The notes under the pieces were generated by a model. It was not told where the DNA came from. It ran no database searches and saw only the letters and a program-made list of their open reading frames with translations. This document shows positions 30,646 through 40,622 of a DNA stretch of 64,000 nt, piece by piece. This stretch comes from Dendrolimus kikuchii (taxonomy: Eukaryota; Arthropoda; Insecta; Lepidoptera; Lasiocampidae), in contig CM034414.1 of the NCBI GenBank assembly GCA_019925095.2, positions 5,628,501-5,692,500 of the forward strand, written 5' to 3'. The position numbers and the translations under genes were made by a program. The stretch's first letter is position 1. Each line of letters starts with the position of its first letter.

Positions 30646-31364
30646 TCAATTTCATTTGAATGGAATATTAGGCAATTGTAATTCCCAATGTCCTTCTTCG
30701 ATCTTATATAGCCATGAATGTATTGTATATTCCAAAGATTTTCTCATGGTCCAGTTCTCTAACACAATAATTACGAAATTAACTCAATTAACCCTTTCCT
30801 ATGTTTATGAATAAGAATTACATGTTTTCTGTTACCTATATTATAATTTACATGTTTCTACGGCGCCATGAATAATTTTATGTAAATCGTTTCAATACTT
30901 TAACAGAGATGTACTAATCATTACTATTACGTTCAAAACCTTTGGAGAAAATAAGCACAAATCTTTGCTTCTCTTTTTTTAATCATAGCTTCGCACGATT
31001 AGTGGATTTAACCAGTATCTTATGCCGAAAATAGACCATTCATTTCTGACTTTCATTTTGATAGAAATGAGGCGTTGTCAACTTAAAAAAATAAAATGCT
31101 ATCTGTTATTAATAATGGTGTTTGTGTAGTTATGGAGTATTTTCAAGGACGAATTTTGGAACTTATTACAGTAATGAAATAGAACGGGAAACCTTTTATA
31201 ATATTTAACTTCATTTTATTTTTATGTAACATTTCTTTACAACTTGAAAGACAGAAATGAACCAGTGTAACGTCGGCTTTTGATCTAGTGTCAATTATTA
31301 TTATTATTTTTTGCTTCTTTGTTACTTTTGAAGTCAGTGTTGTTAATATTAAGTGCAAGTCTTC
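30646..31364. other. Unassigned
   Basis: AT-rich and no family recognised, apart from CTTTTGAAGTCAGTGTTG near 31330, a possible GAAGTCGGTT scrap. Confidence 0.35.
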
Positions 31365-31745
31365 ATCATCCAAGCGTTAAATCCCGATTGCGTTCGGAGC
31401 GTTACTTTTTCTTCTACACTTTGCGAGGTCTTCGGCATCTCTTGTATTGAGACCATTAGTACTAATGGCATCCTTCACAACGTCAAAAAAGCATTTCTTG
31501 GGCCTTCCCCACATCCGGGACCCGGCGGAGGCGGCAAACCTACATATTTGTTCCCCACGTAATTAGCTAGTCCGTAAAACGTGGCCGTACCAGCGAAAGC
31601 GACTCTCTTGCAGTTGGTCTGCTATCTCACGGACATGAAGACTATCGCGGATGCCGAAGTTTCTAAAACGGTCTTTCCGCGTGACTCCACACATCCATCG
31701 CAACATATTCATCTCCGTGATACGAAGTTCTTGCTTGTACCTTAA
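31365..31745 (-). pseudogene. RTE3 LINE, C-terminal end
   Basis: The minus strand encodes MLRWMCGVTRKDRFRNFGIR, then DSLHVREIADQLQESRF, RWYGHVLRTS, and WGRPKKCFFDVVKDAIST. MLRWM.GV...D......I...L.V..I...L.ESR.RWYGHV and GRPKK are the C-terminal marks of RTE-like LINE polyproteins. The spacing is nearly complete over 120 codons, with a frame change near RFAASAGSR. No catalytic domain survives. It belongs to a different family from RTE1 and RTE2. Confidence 0.85.
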
Positions 31746-31929
31746 TATTAGAGCAAGTAACTGTTGGTGAACTAAATAGATAAATAAATAATTAATACAT
31801 TATGCCATAATGTAGATAAGTACCAAAATCCAAAAAAAAAGCTAAGATTACAATGTAATGAAGCAAAAACATTAATATTAAAGATATTATAACATAAAAT
31901 GATTTGGATGAGTCTATGATCTATTTTTA

Positions 31930-32060
31930 ATGGCCGCTAGGGGGCGCCATTACGTTCCAATTTCAAATTCAAATTTTCGAACGCGCCGCGCCGCCTGCTC
32001 AGGCGCCGGTCGGCTGTCGCGCTGCGGTTTTGGTTGGCACAGGCGAAATAATTGTATGCT
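31930..32060. other. Local GC island, unassigned
   Basis: AATGGCCGCTAGGGGGCGCC, then CGCGCCGCGCCGCCTGCTCAG and CGGTCGGCTGTCGCGCTGCG, in AT-rich surroundings. No frame, repeat copy or promoter element can be named. Confidence 0.45.
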
Positions 32061-32556
32061 TGTATGACAAAAAACGACCTTTTTGATGATTGAGGTTATG
32101 TATCATCAAAATTATAAATATTTGGGGGTAGACAGAGTTTTATAATAACAAAGAGATATTATTAAGTTTTGGAAAACTATATTTATTTTCTATGCTAATT
32201 GTGGGGACCCCCCCCCCCCTTCCCACATACGCGGCTACACTGCGGGTGAAACCGTAGTATGTGGCTCTGTTATTAATGGAAAAACATAGGTATCGCAAGC
32301 GAAGCGGCGGACGATAACTAGTATATATATATAAATCCTCCTTGAAAAACTATCTACCTGATGATGAAACTCGCTTAAAAATCCGTTGGATAGTCTAGGA
32401 GGAGTTAGCGGATATACAGACAGAGAGACGCGAAAGGCGACTTTGTTTTATATTATGTAAACACAAAAATACTTAATCTGTAAAAGGTCGATAAGGGGAT
32501 GTTGTACGATATGCGTCGAGGCGACCTCCCTTTTAATCGAATCCCCAGCATGGGTC

Positions 32557-32763
32557 CTAGAAGTGAAGGTTCTTGGGTGATTGTACGAGTGACACAAAGG
32601 GGCCCTTTAACGTGATCTCTGACCAGGGACCCAAGTCTGCTATTACTATCTCGTCAAAACCGCCAGACACTGTCATCTCAATCGTAGCTTTACCTGAAAT
32701 CGGTATTCTGTTAATTCCAACGGCGTGCCCGTGGCAAGCCACTCTATCTTTATAAATATTCAT
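32557..32763 (-). pseudogene. Repeat P, open coding-like fragment (function unknown)
   Basis: A 68-codon minus-strand frame reads ACHGHAVGINRIPISGKA, TIEMTVSGGFDEIVIADLG and PWSEITLKGPFVSLVQ. The codons are free of low complexity, and pieces recur at 10441-10515 (KITIEM...SDFDEIV) and 43315-43340 (DVEIAELGP), so the protein belongs to a repeated element. I do not recognise the domain. A + frame of 60 codons over the same DNA is a shadow. Confidence 0.5.
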
Positions 32764-32826
32764 AAGTGAAAACTCGCGAAAGAAATGTTTAAAATTTTTG
32801 GCAGCTTTTCAATATTCAATTCTAAT

Positions 32827-33065
32827 AATAATAATCGGCAGACAAACACACATATTATATATCCCCAAATTAAGCAAGTTACGCTTCTGTTATGGGTAAT
32901 ATACAACGGACTACTTTAGGGCTGATCCCAGACACCCAGACCCATAGTAAATAACGGAGAAAATACGTTTCCGAAATTTACTATACCAGGAATCGAACCC
33001 GGAACCTCTGCGTTGGAATGAGGTAGGTCGGCAAAGGCTTAGCCCGCTCAACCACAGACGCCGTC
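32827..33065 (-). repeat. SINE-T2, full-length second tRNA-derived SINE
   Basis: Read on the minus strand from 33064: GGCGTCTGTGGTTGAGCGGG gives an A-box match (TGGTTGAGCGGG), and CCGGGTTCGATTCCTGG a perfect B box about 40 bp on. The body ends GTGTTTGTCTGCCG plus ATT repeats. TTCTAAT at 32820-32826 and 33066-33072 may be the target duplication. The spacing suits a tRNA-type polymerase III promoter. It is not a functional tRNA: no matching acceptor stem. Confidence 0.85.
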
Positions 33066-33079
33066 TTCTAATGTCAATA

Positions 33080-33165
33080 CCAATTGTCTTCTACTATTAC
33101 AATGCCGCGACGATATCGAGAAGATATTGTGTATTTAGTAGAATACGAATTTTCGACATTATCGT
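33080..33165 (+). repeat. Repeat P' fragment (RRYREDI coding-like)
   Basis: ATGCCGCGACGATATCGAGA encodes MPRRYREDIVYLVEYEF. The same text with RRYQKDIVDLVKYEF is at 43250-43300, where it runs into the EIAELGP motif of repeat P, so P and P' are one element. Confidence 0.55.
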
Positions 33166-33169
33166 AATG

Positions 33170-33312
33170 GAATCGTACTTTGAATATCTTCTTACGCGAC
33201 CAAAAGGTTGGCGTCAATTTGGTCAAAGCTTAAGCATTGCTATTCAACGTGGTACCGCCTCCAGCCTTATAGGAACGTTCTCGGTAAGTGACTGGTTTGG
33301 GACCAATATTTT
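33170..33312 (+). pseudogene. QRG LINE-like ORF end
   Basis: TRPKGWRQFGQSLSIAIQRG and TASSLIGTFSVSDW parallel 29098-29375. It ends at the A^T junction of HEL-a, 8 bp further on. Confidence 0.75.
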
Positions 33313-33320
33313 ATCTATAA

Positions 33321-33540
33321 CTAGCTGTGCCCGCGACGTCGTCCGCGTGGAATTTGCTTTCAAAACCCTCCGATTTTGAAACATTCTTCATTAGTGCTCC
33401 GCTCCTATTAGTCTTAGCGTGATGACATATAGCCTATAGCCTTCCTCGATAAATGGGCTATCCAACACTGAAAAAAAATTTCAAATCAGACCAGTTACTT
33501 CCTGAGATTAGCGCGTTCAATCAAACAATATTAGTATATT
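33321..33540 (-). mobile_element. HEL-a copy, TC end eroded
   Basis: A33320 then CTAGCTGTGCCCGCGACGTC; the body is as in 28329-28569. It ends CAATATTAGTATA after loss of the CTTTATA block. Confidence 0.82.
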
Positions 33541-33957
33541 TGGCTACAACACTAAAACTTACATTTTAAATATCGCGATATCTTTTGAATGAAACGTCTG
33601 AATTGAATCATTCAAAAAGTTCTAGAAAGGTATTGAATTCGTCTTGAATATGGAGTAATTTATTTTGATAAGGATTAATACCAAGGTACAAAATAAAGAG
33701 TTTTTGAAGCGACGGCATTTTAATTATTTAAAAAAATAAAAGAAAACACTTATTGTGAGATAACTACAACAGTTAGACATATGGTTATGCGATATTTTTT
33801 GTAGACAATTATATGTTCTGCAAAGTGGTAGTACATTGTTTTGTTCTATAATCGATATTTTTCGCAGCGCACGCCGTGTAAGGATTTTTTCGGGTCATTT
33901 TTTTACACCTTGGGTTATTGGACTTTTAGTAAGGATCCTTAATTTTTTGGAAAATAA
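33541..33957. other. Unassigned
   Basis: AT-rich, no family recognised. Confidence 0.35.
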
Positions 33958-34092
33958 ATATAGCCCATAGCCTTCCTCGATAAATGTACTATTCAACACT
34001 GAAAGAATTTTTCAAATCGGAGCAGCGGTTCCTGAGATTAGCGCGTTTAAACAAACAAATAAACTCTTCAGCTTTATAATATTAGTACAGAT
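33958..34092 (-). mobile_element. HEL-a fragment, CTAG end missing
   Basis: TATAGCCCATAGCCTTCCTC to CTTTATAATATTAGTACAGA, followed by T. It keeps the TC terminus and lacks the hairpin half. Confidence 0.8.
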
Positions 34093-34094
34093 TA

Positions 34095-34205
34095 TGCCCT
34101 CTTTTTTATTTAGTTCTAGTATTTAATTTTAGGTTTCTTTTTTATAGTGTAGTTTAATTTTTGAAATAATTTTGGATTATATTGTAATAAGTTTTGTGTA
34201 AATAA
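34095..34205 (+). mobile_element. QRG 3' UTR fragment
   Basis: TATGCCCTCTTTTTTATTTA, then GTTCTAGTATTTAATTTTAG, as after 29280 and at 57425. Confidence 0.65.
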
Positions 34206-34584
34206 AAAAACATGACCCGTTATCGAGTACTATAAGAACGCTTTAGAAATACCTACATTTTATGACTGAATAGAAACCTATAAGTAGGTATTATTTACTT
34301 GACAAAAGTTCTCATAAAATGTAACAAGAATTGACTTCGCTTCCCCACGAGGTTTTCCAGACCACCGCACCCGTACAATACAATTTGATTTCGCAAAATT
34401 TAGCACTACCCTCCTTACGCATTACTCGATACGGTAAGCAAATTGGTTCTTTGTAGGGTAGAACGACGATTTCGTCGTTCAAACTAGTGGAAAATATTGC
34501 CTCTCCTATAGATACTGATTATGAGTCGCGATAGTTCAGTGGGTAATATATTAGTGGGTTATTCAAGACTATGATTCAAATATA
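34206..34584. other. Unassigned
   Basis: No family recognised. Confidence 0.35.
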
Positions 34585-34690
34585 CTTTATTTTTTTTTAT
34601 TACAAAAAGAAATCGACTTCAAGATGTCATGGACAATATTTATTTTGTGCTTTTTCAATTACTCTTGAAGTCGGTGTATTTTTTGCTATG
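34585..34690. repeat. GAAGTCGGTT-type repeat
   Basis: AAATCGACTTCAAGATGTC and CTCTTGAAGTCGGTGTATTT about 60 bp apart, same order as 15700-15780. Confidence 0.65.
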
Positions 34691-34769
34691 AAATTTTCAT
34701 TTTTCACTTTTACGTTCGTGAATGGCTTTCAGTTATAATGAAATGTGTATACAACCGTATTGAAGCTGC

Positions 34770-35290
34770 TCTAACTAACTAACTGCTCTAACGCAAAAGA
34801 ATGATCAAAATTTATTCAGAAAAAAACCTTATCACAGAAAAACCGCAAAAATGACACTTTTTTTGAAATTAATGAATTTTTTACTATATCTTCAGAACCC
34901 AAAGTCCAAAAGAAATACAATTTATATGTGACCAGTTTGAAGCTTAGCTGATCTAACGCAAAAAGAATGATCAAAATTGATTCAGAAACAAAAAACGTTA
35001 TCACAGAAAAACCGCAATAATCTCGAATTTTTTTAATTTCATGAATTTTCAACTATATCTTCAGTACCCAAAGTCAGTTAAAAATACAATTTATATGTGA
35101 CCAGTTTGAAGCTTCACTGATCTAACGCAAAAAGAATGATCAAAATTGATTCAGAAACAAAAAACGTTATCACAGAAAAAACGCAATAATTTCGCAAATT
35201 TTTTAAATTTAATGAATTTTCTACTATATCTTCAGAACTCAAAGTCCAATAGAAATACAATTTATATAAGACCAGTTCGTATAGTATATA
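34770..35290. repeat. Three-unit tandem array, ~165-169 bp period
   Basis: TCTAACGCAAAA(A)GAATGAT starts at 34787, 34952 and 35121, giving periods of 165 and 169 bp. Each unit also carries TTATCACAGAAAAA, ACTATATCTTCAG and AAATACAATTTATAT. Units 2 and 3 look more alike than either is to unit 1. No other copy was seen in the window. The 78-codon minus frame 34816-35052 is a shadow. Confidence 0.9.
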
Positions 35291-35583
35291 GTCAAAATCG
35301 GTTCAGATTATATCGTTGATCATTATATTTACACGACGAATTCAGCAACGGCTTCATTACCATGTAAATGTCGAGGCCATCCAGCTCCTTGATAATATAG
35401 ATTTATTAAGAAGACTCAAAAGGACAAAACCATTTGAGTTAGTGTTATAATACTCTCATAATAATAAAGTGTAGTGCTATGTGCTAAAAATTAACAAAGA
35501 ACACATGAGCAAAGTGTCTTCTTAATAAGGACAATAGGAAACGAGTTATTGGACACATTCTTAGTTCAAGTTATATCTAATTA
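35291..35583. other. Unassigned
   Basis: Nothing recognised between the tandem array and HEL-b. Confidence 0.35.
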
Positions 35584-36062
35584 CTAGCTGACTCGACAAA
35601 CTTCGTACCGCCTCAGAATCAAAACGTTGATTTCTGAACGACGGGACGAACATCAAACGTTTGAAGAATTCTTGACGGGAACTGAAAGCCGATGTTGTGC
35701 TGTGTAGTTTTATTTTCTCAAAATGTGTAAAATTACTCTAAAATGAACAATAGTTGTAGAATATTGATAGTTTTTGAGTAGTAATTATGTATTTTGTGAG
35801 TAATGTGAACTGTAAAGTCAAATGTGGCCTTTTGAGTTGTCACAAGAACTCCGTTGAATGGCACTAGCTGATAACCTACAGTTAAGCTGTGCTACACATA
35901 GGTTTAAGAAGATGAAGAAACTACATTGAATCTAAGATCTGGCTTAAAGGCCTAGCTGCCAAGCCATAAAATCCAAAGAAAAAATCAAACGTTTGACATT
36001 CAAAACCAAAAAATGGCAAAAAAACTTAACTTTTAAATTTAATTTGATTTCTGAACGACTTT
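35584..36062 (-). mobile_element. HEL-b copy, TC end lost
   Basis: A35583 then CTAGCTGACTCGACAAACTT; contains the internal module to CCAAGCCATAAAATCC. It stops after TTTCTGAACGACTT, about 240 bp short of the end seen at 16902. Confidence 0.78.
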
Positions 36063-36253
36063 TAAATATATCACTAAGATTATATCATTTATGGAAAAAG
36101 AACACAACGAGTTGAACCCTCCTTCCTCCATTTTTTAAAGTTGATGAAAAAGAGCCTGAGATAGACAAATAAGTATGAAGAAAAAGAACTTTTAACTAGA
36201 CGTGTTGCTTATTTACTTAAAATTTTGTTTGATTTTAGCAAAGTATTTGATTT
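36063..36253. other. Unassigned spacer
   Basis: Contains AACTAGACGTGTTGCTT (36191-36207), a JOC3 UTR scrap. Otherwise nothing. Confidence 0.35.
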
Positions 36254-36327
36254 TTTTTTATTGCTGGAGTACAGCAGACAGGCTGACGGCTGAACTGTGA
36301 TGGAAAGTGGTTACCGTCGCCTATGAA
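36254..36327 (-). repeat. SINE-L, left part of a copy split by hAT1
   Basis: TTTTATTGCTGGAGTACAGC to CGTCGCCTATGAA. The copy resumes at 36785. Confidence 0.9.
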
Positions 36328-36776
36328 CAGTGACGTAAATCGGGCGGTGCCACCGGTGCCCAGGCATAGGGCGTCGACTCTGGGGGGCGCAAGAATGACC
36401 AGACCAGGCAGGACTATTATTTTTTCGGTTTGTTCCTGATAAGTTCCCGCTGCGCCCCTAGTGCGCGATTCCAATACATACGTACCTACATGCCAGTATC
36501 ATTAAAGACGTCTGTTAAATTAAACAAAACATCGCGCTTATTGTTTTGGCAGCGCACGAGCGTATTTCTGTTCTAGTTCTTTAAAAAATAGATTTTTCTT
36601 CCAAAATAATTGGTCCACCAACACCAAGGTCCTTGTGCGTTATTTTATCACCCTGAATGAAATAAAGTAAGCCTATACATAGCCTTGCTGTAGCTAGGGT
36701 ACCTATAAAATCTAAAAAAAAAAGACGCAGTTGTAGAAGCTCGCATAGGGCGCATAAAAGGCTATTTATGGCACTG
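36328..36776. mobile_element. hAT1, 449-bp hAT-type MITE with 8-bp target duplication
   Basis: The left end CAGTGACGTAAATCGGGCG and the reverse complement of the right end CAGTGCCATAAATAGCC match at 12 of the first 14 bases. CCTATGAA stands at 36320-36327 and 36777-36784. Removing the element restores an ordinary SINE-L (GCCTATGAACATTAGC). CAGTG ends with an 8-bp duplication are characteristic of hAT elements. It is non-coding. Confidence 0.9.
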
Positions 36777-36784
36777 CCTATGAA

Positions 36785-37018
36785 CATTAGCAAAACTAAA
36801 GATAATACCAATGTGCTGCCCCTCTCTAAAGGGAAACTGGAACCCGACCACTAATACTGGAACACAACTCACGGTTGTTATAGCGGCATACTCTAGACCA
36901 GGAGTGGTAGCCATCCAGACGGGCAGATACCCTACCACCTGGCTGTGGGTTTTTTGGTCTTACGACAGGCTGTCCGGCGGCAGGAATTAGTATTCTTTCT
37001 CAGTTCCTGCACGGATAA
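36785..37018 (-). repeat. SINE-L, right part of the split copy
   Basis: CATTAGCAAAACTAAAGATA to CCTGCACGGATAA. It belongs to the diverged subfamily (CAATGTGCTGCC, GGAATTAGTATTC). Confidence 0.9.
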
Positions 37019-37137
37019 AGATGATTCAGTCTTGCTTACTAAACCTCGGAAAGAATTAACTGCAGACCAACTCCATCTATTAAATTGAACTAGAAAATAT
37101 ATCGATTGAAAATATCTAACAATGTTACCCTTTTTTT

Positions 37138-37402
37138 TCAAGTTTAAGGCTTGGCAACTAGGCCTTTAAGCCAGACGCCGTTGTATTGTAGGCTACAATC
37201 GACGTCATTCGACGGAGTTCTTGTGAAAACTCGAAAGGCCACATTTGGCTATATAGTTCACATTTCTCGCAAAAACACATAATTACTACTCAAAAACTAT
37301 TAATTTCCTACAACTATTGTTCATTTTAGAGTAATTTTACACATTTTTAGAAAATAAAACTGCACAGCACAACGTCCTCTTTCAGTTCCCGCCAAAAACT
37401 CC
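37138..37402 (+). mobile_element. HEL-b internal module, isolated copy
   Basis: AAGGCTTGGCAACTAGGCC to TTCCCGCCAAAAACTCCC, with a GTTGTATTGTAGGCTACAA variant also found at 55560. Confidence 0.78.
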
Positions 37403-38239
37403 CAATGTTACCCTATATAGGTATGTGTATAGATTATCAGCTATGTCAGGCAAACTCTGGAATGAAACCATAATCATATTGTTTACTTTTGTCTATGGGA
37501 ACTCAAAAAGGACAAGAAGTATTATGATATATTTAGGTAACCTTCAACTGAGTATATAAAAGCGGTTAATTAAAATAACTTAGGTACATAGTAAATATAT
37601 ATGTAGGTACTACATAATAGGCTAAAGTAAGACACAACTAGGATTAATAGGTACATAAATAACAAAAACCGTTTTCATAAATATAACACCAAATAAATCC
37701 TGCTCCATTTTCCAAAGAACAAATCGTTTTATGTCAATTTATCATTTTAGGCAACGGTGGATTTCCAAAGTATTAGATTACCAAAATCAAAAGGTCTCCC
37801 ACCATTACTTTTGCTTACAACATTCTATGGCAAATTTGAAATAGTACAAATGTGTAGAGATCTCGTTAAACTGGACGTGTAATACTTCATAAATTAAAAT
37901 CGAAACTTGTGTTTATACTACTATCTTTCTCTGGCATTATTAAAAAAATAAGTGTAAGAGAGATAGAATTAAATGGGCTCATATTGCATATCATTATGAG
38001 GTTTCAAGTAGCGTTTAACATTAAACTGTCATCTTGCTCTTGCGTAGTAGTACATAGGCTGTAAGAAAGAGAAGGGTATATGAAATATGATGTGTTTGTT
38101 ATGAAATTACGAAGTATGAGGTGTCCATATTTAAATTTATGGCATAAAAATATTCTTAGTATTTGGCGGGAATTTATAAAGATATTAATTTTATTATAGC
38201 TTCAAAAAGTATGAGGCTTTAACATTTAAAATACAAAAA
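37403..38239. other. Unassigned AT-rich sequence
   Basis: About 840 bp without any family, tandem or frame that I recognise. One of the larger candidate single-copy stretches. Confidence 0.4.
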
Positions 38240-38372
38240 GCCGTGCTCGCTAGTAGTTAGTGCACTCGCGTCCCAAACTCAAAGGGCGCGCGTTCGAATC
38301 CTCGTCGGAAAGCATGCACCATTTAGGCAGTTTTCTTGCCTAATGTGCATATTGTTACAGTTACCACGTGAC
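38240..38372 (+). repeat. SINE-T1 head, 3' truncated
   Basis: GCCGTGCTCGCTAGTAGTTA to ACAGTTACCACGTG. The B box GCGTTCGAATCCTCG is kept and the A box is mutated. Confidence 0.82.
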
Positions 38373-38377
38373 GGACA

Positions 38378-38560
38378 ACTGTTCTGTAGCATGTCATTGA
38401 AGTGTGGCCTGTACTTGAGCGACACAAGCAAGAGTTTCGGGGTATGGAGATAAATAATTATGTTGCGATGGTTGAGTGGAGTTGAAAAGACAGCAAACAA
38501 AGGCAAGAGAGTCGCTTACACTGGTACGGCCACGGAGACTGGCTAACAGGGCCGGCATAA
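38378..38560 (+). pseudogene. LINE C-terminal scrap, RTE-like
   Basis: The + strand encodes LSDTSKSFGVWR, IMLRWLSGVE and, after a frame change, RESRLHWYGHGDWL. MLRW.SGV and ESR.HWYGH are the LINE C-terminal anchors also seen in RTE3 (minus strand, 31365-31745), so this is a second, more damaged member of that group. Confidence 0.7.
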
Positions 38561-38572
38561 ATTCTATAATCT

Positions 38573-38784
38573 ACATACATACATAACTTCACGCCCGTTG
38601 CCTTGCTGGGTAGACACGAACCACAGAGCGCCATTTAGGCTTATTCTTACACACCTCACTTGCTTCTTTGACATTCATAACTCTTGTCCTGCACGCTCGT
38701 CTGTTCTTAAGGCTCCTGACATCACCTGCTAGTACACGATCAATTTGATCATGGAAGGTGCGTCGTGGCCTTCCACGACTTCCT
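38573..38784 (-). pseudogene. RTE1 LINE 3' end
   Basis: CATACATA tail to CCACGACTTCC on the + strand. Codons from GRPRHTFHDQI to ARELA, with 3-bp loss in AEGD and several substitutions. Confidence 0.87.
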
Positions 38785-38799
38785 TCTATAATCTATACT

Positions 38800-39190
38800 A
38801 TAATAAATCTGTAAATGGTTCGAATTTGTACAATGTGTTTAAAAATGTGAAAAAACAAATTTATAAAACCCGGAGATTCCTAAAATGCAAAATTTAGAAT
38901 TATGTCTGTCTGGCTGTCTATTAGAACATCTCGTACAAACTACTGAACGGATTTACATGAAACTTGATTTAGAACTAGCTTATATCCCGGGCGTAACTTA
39001 GGATACTTTTAAGGTCGATAAATGATGTCGTTTCCATAAAATAGACAGATTAGCTAAATAGACGGCGCTGCAATCGCGTTTTTCAATTCACTAACAAATA
39101 CCTACGTTGTTATAAACAACATGTCATTCGTTGTATTACTTCAAATCAGGTCGGCTTTGACTCATATCTATGTTTTGCTGGGCAGCTGTT
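38800..39190 (+). mobile_element. HEL-d element, first copy
   Basis: Starts near ATCTATACTATAATAAATCTG, a TC-type terminus. It contains CTACTGAACGGATTTACATG, TCGATAAATGATGTCGTTTC and ACCTACGTTGTTATAAACAA, all shared with 47916-49040. No CTAG end is visible before the SINE-L at 39196. Confidence 0.6.
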
Positions 39191-39195
39191 TAGAT

Positions 39196-39418
39196 TGCAG
39201 GAGATCAGCAGATAGGCAGACGGCCCACTTGATGGAAAGCTGTTACCATCACCTATGGACATTTGCAACACCAAAGTTGCTACAAATGCGCTGCTGCTCT
39301 CTCAAGGGAGACTGGAACCTGGTCACTGATGTCGGAATACAACTGAAGGTTGTTATGGCGACATACTTTAGACTAGGGATGGTAGGCATCCAGTAGGGCA
39401 AATGCCCTACCACCTGGC
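39196..39418 (-). repeat. SINE-L, head truncated
   Basis: GATTGCAGGAGATCAGCAG to CCACCTGGCAAAA. The head end stops at the same base as the copies at 21358 and 15358. Confidence 0.9.
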
Positions 39419-39559
39419 AAAATATGAGTATATTTATAAAAAAATAATTTAGTTTTTATGTAAATAACATAGAGTTACTATCTAAGGTTTTTCACAACTT
39501 TAGTTCTTTTACAAAAAATACATTCAAATAAAAGATTTAATTAAAATTAGAAAATCTTA

Positions 39560-39866
39560 TAGTCCGCCGGCAGCGGGGCCTAGGGTCCAAACAAGTGGTG
39601 TTTAGTGCTCGACACGAAGTTCTTCACGATTCGTGCCGTGTTCAAGAAGCAAAAGCAATCGTGCCTTGCTGCCTTCTGTATCTGGCCCTTGATCGAGCCT
39701 TCTAGCTAGAGCCTGTCTATGTGACGATCGAGGCTCTTTGCTATAAGACCATAGACGGTGATAACAATGCATAATGCTTGTTGTCTCCAGATACCACATT
39801 GTAATAACCTTGTTAACAAGATCTAAGTATTTAATAATAATAATAATATTTTTTGACGCCAAACTT
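39560..39866 (-). pseudogene. LINE ORF end (NGLIAKSL-type), frameshifted
   Basis: The minus strand reads KYLDLVNKVITMWYLETTS, then in a second frame VNGLIAKSLDRHIDRL and IKGQIQKAARHDCF, then LNTARIVKNFVS. This order (MW.....I.P....NGLIAKSL..H...L.....I...QKA.....ARIVR.FL) is a C-terminus I know from many insect LINE-derived proteins. At least one frameshift and a short insertion make it a pseudogene. The 86-codon frame at 39602-39862 covers only part of it. Confidence 0.72.
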
Positions 39867-39938
39867 ACATATAAAACTCACAAATACAAAATATAGATAT
39901 TTCCTTAATAATAAAGTTATTTCGTTAACTAACACCTA

Positions 39939-40211
39939 GGCCTTATTTCTAATAATTTCATTAAGAAATGATTAGCTATCTCTTAAGTGAGGGAATCAGA
40001 ATCAGACCCCAATCAATGAATATCTTCTTTTTCACTTATAAACGTGTATTACATGTTGTTTACCTAAGAAGAGCACAGATAAACGAAATTTGAATGATTA
40101 ACATAGGTTGTACCCAAAATATTCGACTAAAGAGGAGTTTATGGGTAAGATTTTCACTAATCAGTTGCTGAGCAGTTTCTTTAAATTTAAGAAACGATTA
40201 TAAGTAAGGCC
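39939..40211. mobile_element. MITE-M, complete, with CCTA at both flanks
   Basis: GGCCTTATTTCTAAT to ATTATAAGTAAGGCC, 273 bp. CCTA stands at 39935-39938 and 40212-40215, the best hint of a 4-bp target duplication for this family. Confidence 0.85.
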
Positions 40212-40329
40212 CCTAAACTAGGCCGAGCCTGGTTTTAGGTGTTAGTCCCTTCCAGTGTCTTAAAGAGAATGTTTAATGCCAAAGAAAGTTGAAAAATGTA
40301 AATGTTATATTTTGTAAAAATAAGATTAA

Positions 40330-40515
40330 GGGCCGCTTGCCTAACGATCGCCTTTAAATAAAATTAGTTAATCATATTAAACTGCCTAAATACGTTTTAC
40401 ACAAAACGTATTGACAGTTCTTTAAACATATTTAGCGGCAAATTTTGCGTTGTGCAAGACGTTGCGTTGTTTTGTGTTTCTTAAATAAATTTAAGCCACC
40501 TTATGCAAGCGGCCC
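40330..40515. mobile_element. MITE-H, 186-bp Harbinger-like MITE
   Basis: GGGCCGCTTGCCTAA at the left and the reverse complement GGGCCGCTTGCATAA at the right, 14 of 15 matching. TAA lies at 40327-40329 and 40516-40518. GGGCC-type ends with a TAA/TTA duplication fit the PIF/Harbinger group. Non-coding. Confidence 0.75.
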
Positions 40516-40622
40516 TAAGACTTGCTTTCGTAACTAGCTAGATTTATTAAAGTTTATTTATATATAACATAATGATTATATATAAAAAAAATAAAACCAA
40601 AATATACCTATACTAATAAGGT

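Noticed and set aside
32205..32222. Poly-C run as a functional element
   Set aside because: Short homopolymer without context; it may even be a sequencing or assembly length error.
34770..35290. CRISPR-like array
   Set aside because: Only three long, degenerate units directly joined with no spacers; eukaryotic context.
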